From contig NZ_JADRCR010000003.1 in NCBI RefSeq assembly GCF_016649425.1, positions 168,600 to 232,599 on the forward strand: a DNA stretch of 64,000 nt, given 5' to 3'. Shown in pieces: positions 1 to 10,125 of this stretch. The position numbers and the translations under genes were made by a program. Below the pieces are notes generated by a model that did not search any database, was not told where the DNA came from, and worked only from the letters and a program-made list of their open reading frames with translations. Every line of letters begins with the position of its first letter. Position 1 is the first letter of the stretch. The DNA comes from Limnobaculum allomyrinae. GTDB taxonomy: Bacteria > Pseudomonadota > Gammaproteobacteria > Enterobacterales > Enterobacteriaceae.

Positions 1-2416
1 CCGGGGTGGCCGGTGGAGTGGTATCCACTTCAAATTCAATTGGATCGGTAGAGCTGCTGTTGCCCGCTTCGTCAGTTTCAGTCACGACGATGCTGTGCTC
101 ACCTTCACTCAGCTCTTCGTCCGGCGTGAATGTCCAGTTACCGTCTTCATCAACGATAGTGGTACCCAGCACGTTTTCACCGTCAGTGATGGTGATAACG
201 TTGCCCGGTTCACCTTTGCCGTTAATTTCCGGTTTGGTTTCGTCGGTCTTGTCGCCCGGTTTGATTGAGCCGGTTTTGTCACCGGTGTTATCGATAATGC
301 TACCGACATCCGGAATAGCCGGAGGGGTAGTATCTACTTCGAAATCAATCGGATCCGATGGTTCGCTGGTATTACCTGCTTCATCGGTTTCAGTGATGGT
401 AATGCTGTGATCACCTTCACTCAGCTCTTCATCTGGGGTGAAAGTCCACTTGCCGTCTTCATCAACGATAGTGGTGCCCAGCACGTTTTCACCGTCAGTG
501 ATGGTGATAACGTTGCCCGGATCACCTTCTCCGGTAAACTCAGGACGCGTCTCATCAGTCTTATCACCCGGCTGGATTGGACCGGTTTTATCACCGGTAT
601 TATCAATAGTTTCACCCGGTGTAGGTTTGGAAGGTGCTGTCGTATCCACCACAAAATCAATCGGTGCGGAAGGATCACTTTCGTTACCTGATTTGCTGGT
701 TTCCGTAGTGGTAATGCTGTGACTACCCTCTTCCAGCGCCACATCAGGGATCAGGCTCCAGTTGCCATCTTCACCAACAACCACGCTGCCGATAGGCTGA
801 TCGTTGTCATAAATAGTGATGATGCCGCCCGGTGTGCCTTTACCGGAGAATTCTGGCTTGGTTTCATCGGTTTTATCACCAGACTTGATTGGGCCGGTAA
901 TAGCACCGGTGTTATCCATGATGGTGATAGAGTCCGGCGCATTAACGCCTGTGGTATCAACGGTAAAGTCGCGGGAGTCAGAAGGTTCGCTGACGTTGCC
1001 GGCTTTGTCCGTTTGGGTGTAGGTAATGCTGTGGCTGCCTTCGCTTAATGCTGTCTCTGGCGTAAAGCTCCAGGTACCATCTTCACCAACGGTAGTACGA
1101 CCAATTTCGTTGCCATTGTTATAAATAATAACGGTGTTACCCGCTTCGCCCCAGCCTTTAAACTCTGGTTGGGCATCATCAGTAATATCACCATTGTTAA
1201 TCAGGCCGGTCTTATCACCTACATTATCGTAGGCTTCAAGGCGCGGTGGCTTATCTGGCGCCGTGGTATCGACATTAAAATCGAAGGTTGGGGACGTTGC
1301 GCTGGTATTACCGGCTTTGTCGGTTTCCTTAGCGGTAACCTGATAGTGACCGTCTGCCAGGTCTTCGGTTGGCGTCCAGCTCCATTTGCCATCTGCACCA
1401 ACGGTGGTTTTACCGGCTTCTTTGCCATCAATGAAAATCGTGATGGTGCTACCCACTTCACCTTTACCGGTGAATTCCGGGCGAGCATCATCGGTGGTTG
1501 CACCGTTAGCAATAGTGCCCTGAATGGCACCCACGTCGTCCAGCGCTTCAAACAAAGGCTTGTTTGGCGCTACAGTATCAACGATGAAAGTGAAATCATC
1601 AGACTGACTGCTGGTCTGGCCTTCAGGGTTAGTCTGAGTAACGGTGATCTTGTGAGAACCTTCGCTTAACGCCGTTTCTGGCTTAAAGCTCCAGTTACCA
1701 TCCGCGCCAACAACGGCAGAACCAATCGCCTTACCGTTATCGTAAATAGTGATGATGTTACCAGCTTCGCCGGTACCAAAAAGAGTTGGTGTTTTTTCAT
1801 CCGTGGTTGAACCGTAAGAGATTGGTCCGGTAATATCGCCGGTCGCATCCGTTGCGCCGCTCAGCGTTGGTACAGAAGCTGGAGTTGGTGATGATGAACC
1901 GTCATCTTTGTTGTGCTCGTAAATGGCATTGCCGACAATACCACCGATAACGGCTGCACCCAGGAACCATGGCCATAAAGCCAACAGCCCAAAGTCATTG
2001 TTTTCCGTATTTTCAAACAGATAAGCACCGTCACCCATTGGCATTCCGCCAAGAGCAGCAGGGGCAAAGCTACCGTCATTAAACAGGTAGCCATCACCCA
2101 AAGCCGAACCGTCCGTGATTACATAAGCATAAACCTGGCCATCCTCTGCCATACCTAATAACGGCGTGTTATCGCCGGATACATAGTAATCTTCAATAAC
2201 GATTGCAGGCGCTGAATCCCCTTCCAGAATCACATACAGATCGTCACCATTACGCTGCAGAGTAACGTTCTCTGGCGCATAGTTGTCATCTTGATTCTTT
2301 AGGAGATACTTATTACCCGGCTGGATTTTTATTTTGATGGGTTTGCCTGAACTAACAGCAACCACTTGAGAGGCGCCACTTCCTGAATTGACCAATAAAC
2401 TGGCATTCGTATTCAT
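1..2416 (-). CDS. BapA-like giant adhesin, N-terminal part (runs off the window)
   Basis: This is the first ~805 codons of a very large surface adhesin whose 3' end lies beyond position 1. It starts at the ATG 2414-2416, preceded by an AAGGAG ribosome site also present before the two complete adhesins. Residues 1-140 match the prefix domain of the other two. A hydrophobic segment with the core LLALWPWFLGA follows, then a Ser/Pro linker and about six Ig-like repeats of 103-104 aa with TDD/TDE...P...G and W.FTP signatures. The leftmost repeats, rich in GDKTDETRPEF-type and EGDHSI-type blocks, differ from those in the next adhesin, so this is a separate paralogue. By family knowledge such proteins are secreted by type I systems and act in biofilm adhesion. 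The start of a third module copy is clear; its secretion genes would lie outside the window. Confidence 0.9.
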   Translation of the reverse strand, partial: MNTNASLLVNSGSGASQVVAVSSGKPIKIKIQPGNKYLLKNQDDNYAPENVTLQRNGDDLYVILEGDSAPAIVIEDYYVSGDNTPLLGMAEDGQVYAYVITDGSALGDGYLFNDGSFAPAALGGMPMGDGAYLFENTENNDFGLLALWPWFLGAAVIGGIVGNAIYEHNKDDGSSSPTPASVPTLSGATDATGDITGPISYGSTTDEKTPTLFGTGEAGNIITIYDNGKAIGSAVVGADGNWSFKPETALSEGSHKITVTQTNPEGQTSSQSDDFTFIVDTVAPNKPLFEALDDVGAIQGTIANGATTDDARPEFTGKGEVGSTITIFIDGKEAGKTTVGADGKWSWTPTEDLADGHYQVTAKETDKAGNTSATSPTFDFNVDTTAPDKPPRLEAYDNVGDKTGLINNGDITDDAQPEFKGWGEAGNTVIIYNNGNEIGRTTVGEDGTWSFTPETALSEGSHSITYTQTDKAGNVSEPSDSRDFTVDTTGVNAPDSITIMDNTGAITGPIKSGDKTDETKPEFSGKGTPGGIITIYDNDQPIGSVVVGEDGNWSLIPDVALEEGSHSITTTETSKSGNESDPSAPIDFVVDTTAPSKPTPGETIDNTGDKTGPIQPGDKTDETRPEFTGEGDPGNVITITDGENVLGTTIVDEDGKWTFTPDEELSEGDHSITITETDEAGNTSEPSDPIDFEVDTTPPAIPDVGSIIDNTGDKTGSIKPGDKTDETKPEINGKGEPGNVITITDGENVLGTTIVDEDGNWTFTPDEELSEGEHSIVVTETDEAGNSSSTDPIEFEVDTTPPATP

Positions 2417-3710
2417 ACTAGAATAACTCCTTTATCCTTATAACTATTCCCAAAAAGAAGCACTCAGTCAGGAATATTTAATGCCCTTAACTGAATCTTC
2501 TCAAAAAGCGAACACCACACCTTTGACAGGTGAAACAATATCCGACTTATGCAATATATTACCCCATACTACAAAATATATTCGATCTAATAATCTGTAA
2601 TGAAAATAATATAGGAATTATATGCCAATTAATGAACAAATTACGGCGATAAACACTGAAATGTGTTCAAATAACAGATAAACTGAAAACAAAATAAAGA
2701 AAAAAACACATATTGTAATATTATAAAATAAAAAAATAATGCAATACACCTTTTTAAGATGTTGTCATTAATAACCAAAACAACACGTTAAAAAACAATG
2801 AAAAACAACAACGTCACATCAAATCATTTAAAAACAATGAGTTAAATAAAAATTCAATGTATTGCAAACAATGGTAATTATTTACAACTGCAATGATTGC
2901 GGTTTGTAATTAAACACACAAACACATATTAGATATATTTCACGCAAATTCTAAGCCAAACTCACCCAGTAAAACAAAAAAAACAATAAAAATCAAACAA
3001 ATAAATCAAAACAACCACAATAACAAACTTATAAACAGGATCCTGTTAATTTAATTATAAATATCAAAAAACCAATAAAAATTAACTTTAAAAAAACACC
3101 TTAAATCAAATAAAAAACAACATGATTGAAATTAAAGAATGATAAAAAATTACCATAAATGAATAAAAACAAAACAAATTAACAACAAGTTAATTTGAAT
3201 TTAAATAGAAATGAATAGTTAGCTCTTATGTAATTCAAAATCATCAAATTACACATAACATACTGTTTTAAATGAAATAAATTAAAAAACAAAAACAGTC
3301 ATTACTTAATTAAATAAGCCACGAATAAGCAACAACACATTAATGATTTTAAAACAACATGACGATATAAAGCGCACATCGAATGCGTTACTTAAAGGCC
3401 TGTCAAAGAATCAATAGTAGGGTTAGCTATATGTTCTTATACCTCTCATTGTGGGGCTGAAAAGACTTTAAAGGATGCTGAAAGGGTGGAGTTTTGCACC
3501 CATCACTGACCGAATGCATAACATGCTGTTTATTAATGAATAATCAAAATTTGTAAGATATGAAATAATACTTTTGAGGTATAAATGTGGCCTTCAATGC
3601 TGACTTTACTCCCCAAACTGATAGCAACCGGCCTGACTATTCGAATAAGCAAAACGATGCCACCGGGATACAAAAAGCGTTGTGAAAAAATCACTACCTT
3701 TTAAAGCGTA
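2417..3710. other. AT-rich intergenic region upstream of the first adhesin
   Basis: About 1.3 kb of very AT-rich DNA without a credible gene. It contains the adhesin leader and presumably its promoter. I could not identify a convincing -35/-10 pair. The composition suggests binding by an H-NS-type silencer, which is inference. A short motif, ATATTACCCC, at about 2556-2565 recurs at about 22893-22902 upstream of the second adhesin at a similar distance from its start. Confidence 0.6.
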
Positions 3711-3742
3711 AAAAAAGAGCAACCTCGTGGTTGCTCTTTTTT
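3711..3742 (-). terminator. Strong intrinsic terminator of the second secretion operon
   Basis: A perfect hairpin has arms AAAAAAGAGCAACC and GGTTGCTCTTTTTT around the loop TCGT. It lies about 50 bp after the stop of the zinc-ribbon gene. The A/T runs on both sides would make it work in either direction, but only the minus-strand operon ends here. Confidence 0.92.
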
Positions 3743-3792
3743 CAATAAATTAAATTTAATCAATATGATACCTTTTAACGAATATTCACCCG

Positions 3793-4077
3793 TCAGGCTT
3801 CCTCCAGTAATTTGATATGAGCCTGCACGGTTGCTAAACGAACCTGCATTTCAAAACTTATCTGTTCCGGAGTGTGCTTTTGCGCCCACAGCCGTTCAAC
3901 CTGAGCAGCAATATTTTGTTCTTTGCCTTTATACACATAAGTTGTCTGGAAGGTTCTACGGCAATTCATACAGTAATAACGCTGAAGCCCCGTTCTGCCG
4001 GTTCCATGTCTCTTGGTACAATCACATCGGCCACAATAGTGGCAGATGGGTGTCGTTCTTTTTAAGTAAATATTCAT
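3793..4077 (-). CDS. InsA-like zinc-ribbon and HTH small protein
   Basis: A 94-aa protein with two CxxC pairs (CHYCGRC and CMNCRRTFQ), an N-terminal zinc ribbon resembling IS1 InsA (C..C....KRHG....LQRYYC..C..TFQ), and a C-terminal helical part that may be a helix-turn-helix. I chose the ATG at 4077 because GGAG lies 7 nt upstream. The longer frame to 4212 would overlap the TolC-like gene and lacks family similarity. There is no insB partner, no IS1 inverted repeat and no target duplication, and a homologue sits at the same place after the next secretion operon. It therefore looks like a domesticated DNA-binding protein, perhaps a regulator of the adhesin module, rather than an insertion sequence. 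Function is inferred. Confidence 0.75.
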   Translation of the reverse strand: MNIYLKRTTPICHYCGRCDCTKRHGTGRTGLQRYYCMNCRRTFQTTYVYKGKEQNIAAQVERLWAQKHTPEQISFEMQVRLATVQAHIKLLEEA

Positions 4078-4187
4078 ATTTTGCTCCAAACTGACCAATA
4101 CAAAATACTTCCCTGTAATACATTGATATAAATAACCTTTAACTACTCTTCTTCGACTTACCTGTGTACTCGTCTGAATTTTGCCAA

Positions 4188-6566
4188 TTAGTAAACTGGC
4201 ATATTCAACCAACCCAACAACATGGCAGATTCCGCCATAATGTTGATATTGGCGGTGTAACCATCAAACTCGTTGTTGATAGCCGAAATCTGATTATTAA
4301 AATGGTCGTTCTCTGCAGTCAGTACATCCAGCAGCGATCGCTTACCCAGGTAATACCATTGTTCATAAAACATGGTTCTGACCCGATCCGTTTCTGATGA
4401 CAACGCCTGATACTCTTTCGCCCGTTCAAAGGCGGAGTCCCGCACCTGAATCATGCTGCGAATTTTGTATTTCAGCTCCAGCACCGTGGTTTCGAACTGC
4501 ATCTGTGTCGCTTGAGCCCGCTGCACGGCAGCGGCCTGAGATGCCGAAGCCGAACCACCGGTGAACAGATCCCATTCCACATTGATACCGGTGTACCAGG
4601 ATTGCTCATCACCATAGGTGTCTTTGGCGGTGCTTTTTGACACTACCCAGTTAATGTTGGGATAAGCAGAAGATTTGATGGCATCTGCCTTATGTAAGCT
4701 GGCCTGAACTTCCGCTTTCGCCCGTTGAATTTGAGGGTGGTTATCCAGCGATGCCAGAATGCTGCCGGAGCTGATATTGGACTCATTCCATTCCAGATTT
4801 TCCGGTAGCTGAACCTCGCGCCCCAGCAGACGGGTCATCTTGATTTGAGTATCGCGCCAGCTGCTTTCCAACTGTTGTACGTTGGTCTGAGCCTGTAGCA
4901 GCTTGGAACGTGCCTGAACCAGTTCACTGCCGCGCCCTTTATCCGTCTGGGTAATTTGCGACAGCATATTCACCAGATCGGACATGCGCTTTTCGTAGGT
5001 CTTCGCAACTTTGATATCTTTCTGGAACTTATCCAGCGTCAACAGACCTTCAATGGTCTGATAGGCTATTTGATTACGGGTTAACTTCACCGCCTGTAAA
5101 GAGGACTTGGATAACTCTTCTGCACTCTGGATACCGCTGCCAGTTTTACCGAAATCAAACACGGTCGTGGTTACCGATACCGAACCGCTGGTATCACTCA
5201 CATCGGAAGAGTTATTGTTGCGGGTACCGCTACCAAAGTTAGAAACCGGCGAGTTAGCACCTACTTTCACCTGTGGCCAACGGGTACCTTTGATTTCATC
5301 CACGTCATATTTGGCGGCGGTAAAGGCCGCCTGCGCATTACGAATTTCCGGACTGAAGTTCAGCGCCTGACGTACGGTACTCTTTACAAACTCAATGGAT
5401 GGAATACCTCTGCCCGCCACCGGCGGTTTAGTGGCATAACCAGAGGATTTCACCACAACACCTGCATTTTGAGCGTTATCCGCCGGGGTCAGAGAGGTAT
5501 CTGTCACCACCCAGTTCAGAATATCCTGCTGAACCTTGTCATCCGTTTTAGTAAAGTCGGTACCATCAGCCACCACTGGCTGAACCAGCGGTCGGGTATC
5601 GGCCAGCAGGGTTGTCTGCTTGCTTTCATCCGGTTTCACCGGTGTGGATACCGTCATTGGTTCGCTGTCCGATGCCAGATCGCTAAAGGCAAGTTGCTCG
5701 GTATCATGGCTGCTGGCCGCCGCCACATTAGTTTTGACGCTGGCTGATTGACTGGCTGCGATAGGCGCAGGATTTTGTGCATTGCGCTTTGGCGCCGGTT
5801 CAATAACCTGAACCAGCCCAGTATTAGCGATGGCTTCTGCTTTGTTATCCACCGCATCAATGGCGGTAAATTCCAGAGCATCATTCTCTGAAGCGGATGG
5901 CTTCGCCTGCTGAGGTACGTTGTCTTTTACCACCCAGCTTTTACCATCACGGCCTACGGTAGTGATGGGTGCTGTTGCTATTGGCGCAGTGACCATAGGT
6001 ACAATCGGTGCCGGGTTTTGCGCGGTTCTGACCGGTTGCGGCTCTGCCACAACCACCGGAGCCGGCGTGCTGTTTGCCACTGCTTTTGGTGCCATCTCTG
6101 TCGCTTCAATATCCATCAGCTCCAGCACCTGATTATCATGGTCTGATGGCTGGAGTACTGGTTCAGGCGCTGGCTGAACCACAGTATCCTGCTGCCAGCC
6201 TTTATGACTGCTGGCAGTCGCAACGGGCACCGTTGCGGGAACAGGCTTAGTCCCTGTCGACCAGCTGTTACCGTCACGGCCCACGGTCGATACCGGTGCA
6301 GGAGGGGGCACGACAATTGCCGGTGCCACTTCACGGGCCGGCGTGGCAGAAACCGGGGTTGGCGTGATCATCACCGGTTCGGCCTGAGCCACCGGCATCT
6401 CAACCGCTTTCGGTTTGACCGCCGGCGGTGGCGGCTGATTGACCGCTCCCGCACGACGCCCCGGCTGTAACGCCTGTAATAATTTATCGTCCACCTGTGC
6501 TGACATGGCGGTTGTCACCGTCACCGATAAGGATAATGTCAGCAGGGCCAGTTGTTTCATTTTCAT
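4188..6566 (-). CDS. TolC-family outer membrane channel with long N-terminal extension
   Basis: A 792-aa outer-membrane efflux protein, the exit duct of the type I system for the adjacent adhesin. A signal peptide (residues 1-22, ending near SAQ) is followed by roughly 370 residues rich in Pro, Val, Ala and Thr. The C-terminal ~420 residues are the TolC domain, with RQALNFSPEIRNAQAA, DFGKTGSG and the conserved end YYLGKRSLLDVLTAENDHFNN. Typical TolC proteins are 450-490 aa, so the extension is unusual. It contains repeated modules: a TVGRDGxSW motif twice and acidic blocks such as DNQVLELMDI and NDALEFTAID. The gene starts 8 bp after the membrane-fusion gene, so the two are surely cotranscribed. 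The role of the extension is unknown; periplasmic binding to the cell wall or to the other subunits is possible. Confidence 0.9.
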   Translation of the reverse strand: MKMKQLALLTLSLSVTVTTAMSAQVDDKLLQALQPGRRAGAVNQPPPPAVKPKAVEMPVAQAEPVMITPTPVSATPAREVAPAIVVPPPAPVSTVGRDGNSWSTGTKPVPATVPVATASSHKGWQQDTVVQPAPEPVLQPSDHDNQVLELMDIEATEMAPKAVANSTPAPVVVAEPQPVRTAQNPAPIVPMVTAPIATAPITTVGRDGKSWVVKDNVPQQAKPSASENDALEFTAIDAVDNKAEAIANTGLVQVIEPAPKRNAQNPAPIAASQSASVKTNVAAASSHDTEQLAFSDLASDSEPMTVSTPVKPDESKQTTLLADTRPLVQPVVADGTDFTKTDDKVQQDILNWVVTDTSLTPADNAQNAGVVVKSSGYATKPPVAGRGIPSIEFVKSTVRQALNFSPEIRNAQAAFTAAKYDVDEIKGTRWPQVKVGANSPVSNFGSGTRNNNSSDVSDTSGSVSVTTTVFDFGKTGSGIQSAEELSKSSLQAVKLTRNQIAYQTIEGLLTLDKFQKDIKVAKTYEKRMSDLVNMLSQITQTDKGRGSELVQARSKLLQAQTNVQQLESSWRDTQIKMTRLLGREVQLPENLEWNESNISSGSILASLDNHPQIQRAKAEVQASLHKADAIKSSAYPNINWVVSKSTAKDTYGDEQSWYTGINVEWDLFTGGSASASQAAAVQRAQATQMQFETTVLELKYKIRSMIQVRDSAFERAKEYQALSSETDRVRTMFYEQWYYLGKRSLLDVLTAENDHFNNQISAINNEFDGYTANINIMAESAMLLGWLNMPVY

Positions 6567-6573
6567 ATAGTTC

Positions 6574-7854
6574 TTAACGCTCCCGGAACGCTTCTCTGGC
6601 TTTCAAGACTGGTTTCAGGATGTAATCCAGTATGGTTTTTTCTCCCGTTCTGATTTCTACCGTGGCGATCATGCCCGGCATTATCGGGAATACCTTGTCT
6701 TTAGCGGTGAGTGCCGCTTTGTCAGTACGCACTAACACCCGGTAATAGGTGGTATCACCACGTCCCTGACGCATCTTGTCTTCATCTTTCAGGGTGTCAG
6801 CACTGATATGCTCCAGGGTGCCGCTTAAGCCGCCGTAAATGGCGTAGTCATAGGCGGTAATTTTCACCGTCGCTTTCAGGCCGGGATGCAGGAATGCTAC
6901 GTCCGACGGTTTAATTTTGGCCTCCACCAGCAGTTGGTCTTCCAGCGGGATAATCGCCATGATCTCACCGCCCTGCTGGATTACCCCACCAACGGTGGTC
7001 ACTTTGATGTTATTTACCGTGCCGCGAACCGGAGCCACAATGGTGGTACGGTTCATCACGTCTTCACGGGCTGCCACGTTCTCCACACTTTGCGCCAGTT
7101 CACTTTCGAATTTGTTCAGTTCGGCATTAGCCTCAGAGCGGAACTTGTTCTGACGCTCGGCAATTTGCAGGCGGAATTCGTTGGCCTGACGGCGCATCCG
7201 CAGCAGTTCCACTTCGGACATGAGTCCTTTCTGCATCAGCGGCTCAGACAGATTAATTTCGTCTTCTGCCAGTTTCAGGCTGATTTGCAGGGTTTTGACG
7301 CTTTCATCCAGCGTCTGTTTACGGGCGCTGTAGGCCTGAGTTTCATCTTTCACCACTGACGGTACGGCCATCACGTCTGCCGGGAACACCAGCGGCGTAC
7401 CATAGGCTTCGGCCCGTAAACGAGTGATGGTACCTTTCAGGCCAATCACCTTGGAAACCCCTTCGCGATATACCGCGCCGGCGCGGGTCGGGTCGATTTT
7501 CAACAGTACCTGACCTTTCTCAACGATGTCTCCTTCGCGCACGTTCAGCTCTTCCAGGATCCCGCCTTCCAGGCTCTGGATAATCTGCTCACGGCTGGCC
7601 GGAATAATTCGCCCCTCTCCCAGGGTGATCTCTTCCACCCGGGCAAACTTCGCCCAGACAATGGCAATAATCAGGATCGCGCCGATTAAATACAGCATGA
7701 TCAGGCTGAATGGCGTCTTTTGCTCGATCAGCGCCTCCTGCAGGTCGCGCATAAACGGCAAATCGCTGCTTTTTACTTTTCCTGTTGGTGTCGGTGCTGT
7801 GACTTTTGCTACTGAAAGCGAACCGCCATTGTTTTTTTGTATCTTGTCTGTCAT
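6574..7854 (-). CDS. Type I secretion membrane-fusion protein (LapC/HlyD family)
   Basis: A 426-aa periplasmic adaptor linking the inner-membrane ABC transporter to the TolC-like channel. One membrane segment lies at about residues 53-70 (IMLYLIGAILIIAIVWAKF). It is followed by a lipoyl/barrel-sandwich half (GGILEELNVREGDIVEKGQVLLKIDPTRAG), a coiled-coil hairpin rich in Glu/Leu (about 150-270), the second lipoyl half (IVAPVRGTVNNIKV) and a beta-barrel end (FPIMPGMIATVEIRTGEKTI). Length and order match HlyD/LapC. The paralogue at 26497-27753 is almost identical outside the first 30 residues. Confidence 0.95.
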   Translation of the reverse strand: MTDKIQKNNGGSLSVAKVTAPTPTGKVKSSDLPFMRDLQEALIEQKTPFSLIMLYLIGAILIIAIVWAKFARVEEITLGEGRIIPASREQIIQSLEGGILEELNVREGDIVEKGQVLLKIDPTRAGAVYREGVSKVIGLKGTITRLRAEAYGTPLVFPADVMAVPSVVKDETQAYSARKQTLDESVKTLQISLKLAEDEINLSEPLMQKGLMSEVELLRMRRQANEFRLQIAERQNKFRSEANAELNKFESELAQSVENVAAREDVMNRTTIVAPVRGTVNNIKVTTVGGVIQQGGEIMAIIPLEDQLLVEAKIKPSDVAFLHPGLKATVKITAYDYAIYGGLSGTLEHISADTLKDEDKMRQGRGDTTYYRVLVRTDKAALTAKDKVFPIMPGMIATVEIRTGEKTILDYILKPVLKAREAFRER

Positions 7855-7959
7855 TGAGCCGTATTCTCCGGCGCTATTCGCGCCATCTATTGCTATCCAT
7901 TACTGACGTCCTTGTCGATTGAGAGTCATTTTCTTGTTCTCTCCATCTAAAAACATCGG

Positions 7960-10125
7960 TTACTGCGCCTTACCATTGGCTTTAAGAGCGGCGATAACTT
8001 CATCTTTTGGCCCATCTGCCACCACCTTGCCCTCATCCAGTACGATCAGCCTGTCCACCAGTTCCAGCAGTGAGAAGCGATGAGTGACCAGCACCACGGT
8101 CTGATCGGTAATGGAGGTTTTTAACCTGTTGATAAACTGCAGTTCGGTCATGGCATCCATGGAGCTGGTTGGTTCATCCATCAGCAGAATTTTGGGTTTT
8201 AACAGCAGGCAACGCGCCAGTGACACCAGCTGTTTCTGGCCGCCGGAGATCCCCTGCCCCATTTCACCGATGGGCATTTCAAAACCCAGCGGATGGCGCA
8301 TCGCCACTTTGTCCAGCCCGGTCATACGGGCTACCTGTAACAGCTCTTCGGTCGCCACCGACGGGTTACCAATGGTGACGTTTTCCCGCAACGTGCCAAA
8401 AAACAGACGACTGTCCTGCCCCACATAACCTACCGAGGTACGCCAGTCCGCCGGATCCACCTGGGTGGCATCCACGTTGTCGATCATCAGTTGACCGCCA
8501 CCCGGCTGGAACAGGCGCGCCATCACTTTCAGCAGGGTGGATTTTCCGCTGCCGATACTGCCGAGGATCGCCACACGCTCCCCACGACGGATAGAGATAT
8601 TGATTTTTTGCAGTACTACCGGTGCCGACATCATCATGTTGCCGCTCGGGTAGCTGAAGTTGACGCCCTTTAGTCGCAGGTTGCCGGTAAAGTTAGGTGC
8701 CGACAGGTAGTGGATATTCTCATCACGCTCGGTGGGCATTTTCATCAGTTGGTTCAGAGAGCTTAATGCCGCTTTTGCCTGCTGGAAGCGCAGAGTCAGA
8801 CCCACTACCGAGCCCAGTGGTGACAGGGTACGACCCGATAAGATCACCGCACCGATCATCGAACCCATGGTCAGTTCACCGGCGTGAATGAGATACACTC
8901 CCCAGATAACGATAGCTACCGTGGTCAGTTGCTGCATAAAGCTGACGAAGGTGGTGGTGGTACTGGACAGCGCCTTGGATTTCATTGAAGTGGCGGCCGC
9001 CAGTGCACTGAAATCTTCCCAGCGCTTTTGCATCACGCCTTCACCCTGAGCGGCTTTTAGTGATTCCAGACCGTCGATGGTTTCAATCAGCAGCCCCTGT
9101 TTAAGCGAGATTTCCCGCAGGTTTTCCTTCATGTTTTTCGCCAGTGGCCACTGCACGCACAGGCTAACCAGCAGGATAATCGGCACTGCACACAGCGGAA
9201 CCAGCACCAGCGGCCCCGCCACCAGATAGATGATAAACAGGAACAGGGCACAGAACGGCAGATCCGACAGCGTTGATAACGTCGCAGAGGTGACGAAATC
9301 CCGCACCGATTCAAATTCGCGCAGCTGGTTGGCGAAGGCACCGGAAGATTGCGGTTTGCTCTCCATGCGAATGCCTAGCACCTGCCGAAACAGCATGGTA
9401 CCTAACAGTAAGTCAGCTTTTTTACCTGCAATATCAAACAGGTGAGCCCTTACTAACCTTGAGACAAACTCAAAGATAATGGCGATAAAGACGCCAATAC
9501 CCAGTGACCATAAGGTGACGTAGGCCTGAGTCGGTACCACCCGGTCATACACGTTCATGGTAAAGAAGGTGGAGGCCAGCGTCAGAACGTTAGCCAGTAA
9601 TGCCGCAAGCGCGGCACTGGCGAAATAGTGGCGATAGCGCCACAGGGTGGAGAACAGCCAGTGGCCTTCTTTATTGGGCTCCGGCAGGCAGTCGTTGCTG
9701 CGCTCATCCAGTTTCGGTTTGGGGTTACACAGCAGGGCGTAACCGGAGTACATCTCTCCCAGCGCCCGGGCTGACAGGGTTACCTCACCGCCGTTTTCCG
9801 GCAGGATAACGCGGTAAGATGAACCGGCGCCTTTACCGCTGCTACGTTCGGTAACGATGCAGTGGCTGCCGTCTTTGCGGGTGAGCACCACCGGGAACAG
9901 ATAAGAGAACAGTTGGTCTAAATCCCGCTCCACCCAGGCAACGCCCATGCCGATCTGGTCCAGCATGCGCAGGGCAAGCTGGGAGGTTAGTTTCGGTTCT
10001 TTTGGCAGCCCGGCGTACAGTACCGCGGCACTGGCCGGTTTATTGTAATATGCTGCCAGCCACTGAACGGACCAGAGTAAGCTGTCCTGTTGAGCGTCCG
10101 TTGCGGGGGCGAAATCCTGACTCAT
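7960..10125 (-). CDS. Type I secretion ABC transporter (LapB/BapB-like)
   Basis: A 721-aa inner-membrane ATPase that powers export of the giant adhesin. Domains are a degenerate C39-peptidase-like domain (about residues 1-130) in which Ser-Leu replaces the catalytic Cys region, six membrane segments (about 165-430) and a nucleotide-binding domain. The latter has Walker A GSIGSGKS near 523-529, signature ISGGQ near 626 and Walker B LLMDEP near 650. An inactive C39 domain is typical of transporters whose substrates keep their N terminus. I placed the start at the ATG at 10125 (MSQDF) rather than 10218. The second copy has the same MSQDF start, and both proteins are then exactly 721 aa. An AGGA ribosome site precedes it at somewhat long spacing. 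Confidence 0.94.
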   Translation of the reverse strand: MSQDFAPATDAQQDSLLWSVQWLAAYYNKPASAAVLYAGLPKEPKLTSQLALRMLDQIGMGVAWVERDLDQLFSYLFPVVLTRKDGSHCIVTERSSGKGAGSSYRVILPENGGEVTLSARALGEMYSGYALLCNPKPKLDERSNDCLPEPNKEGHWLFSTLWRYRHYFASAALAALLANVLTLASTFFTMNVYDRVVPTQAYVTLWSLGIGVFIAIIFEFVSRLVRAHLFDIAGKKADLLLGTMLFRQVLGIRMESKPQSSGAFANQLREFESVRDFVTSATLSTLSDLPFCALFLFIIYLVAGPLVLVPLCAVPIILLVSLCVQWPLAKNMKENLREISLKQGLLIETIDGLESLKAAQGEGVMQKRWEDFSALAAATSMKSKALSSTTTTFVSFMQQLTTVAIVIWGVYLIHAGELTMGSMIGAVILSGRTLSPLGSVVGLTLRFQQAKAALSSLNQLMKMPTERDENIHYLSAPNFTGNLRLKGVNFSYPSGNMMMSAPVVLQKINISIRRGERVAILGSIGSGKSTLLKVMARLFQPGGGQLMIDNVDATQVDPADWRTSVGYVGQDSRLFFGTLRENVTIGNPSVATEELLQVARMTGLDKVAMRHPLGFEMPIGEMGQGISGGQKQLVSLARCLLLKPKILLMDEPTSSMDAMTELQFINRLKTSITDQTVVLVTHRFSLLELVDRLIVLDEGKVVADGPKDEVIAALKANGKAQ

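Noticed and set aside
3793-4077. IS1 insertion sequence
   Set aside because: Only an InsA-like product is present. There is no insB, no terminal inverted repeat and no target duplication, and the gene recurs in the same operon position.
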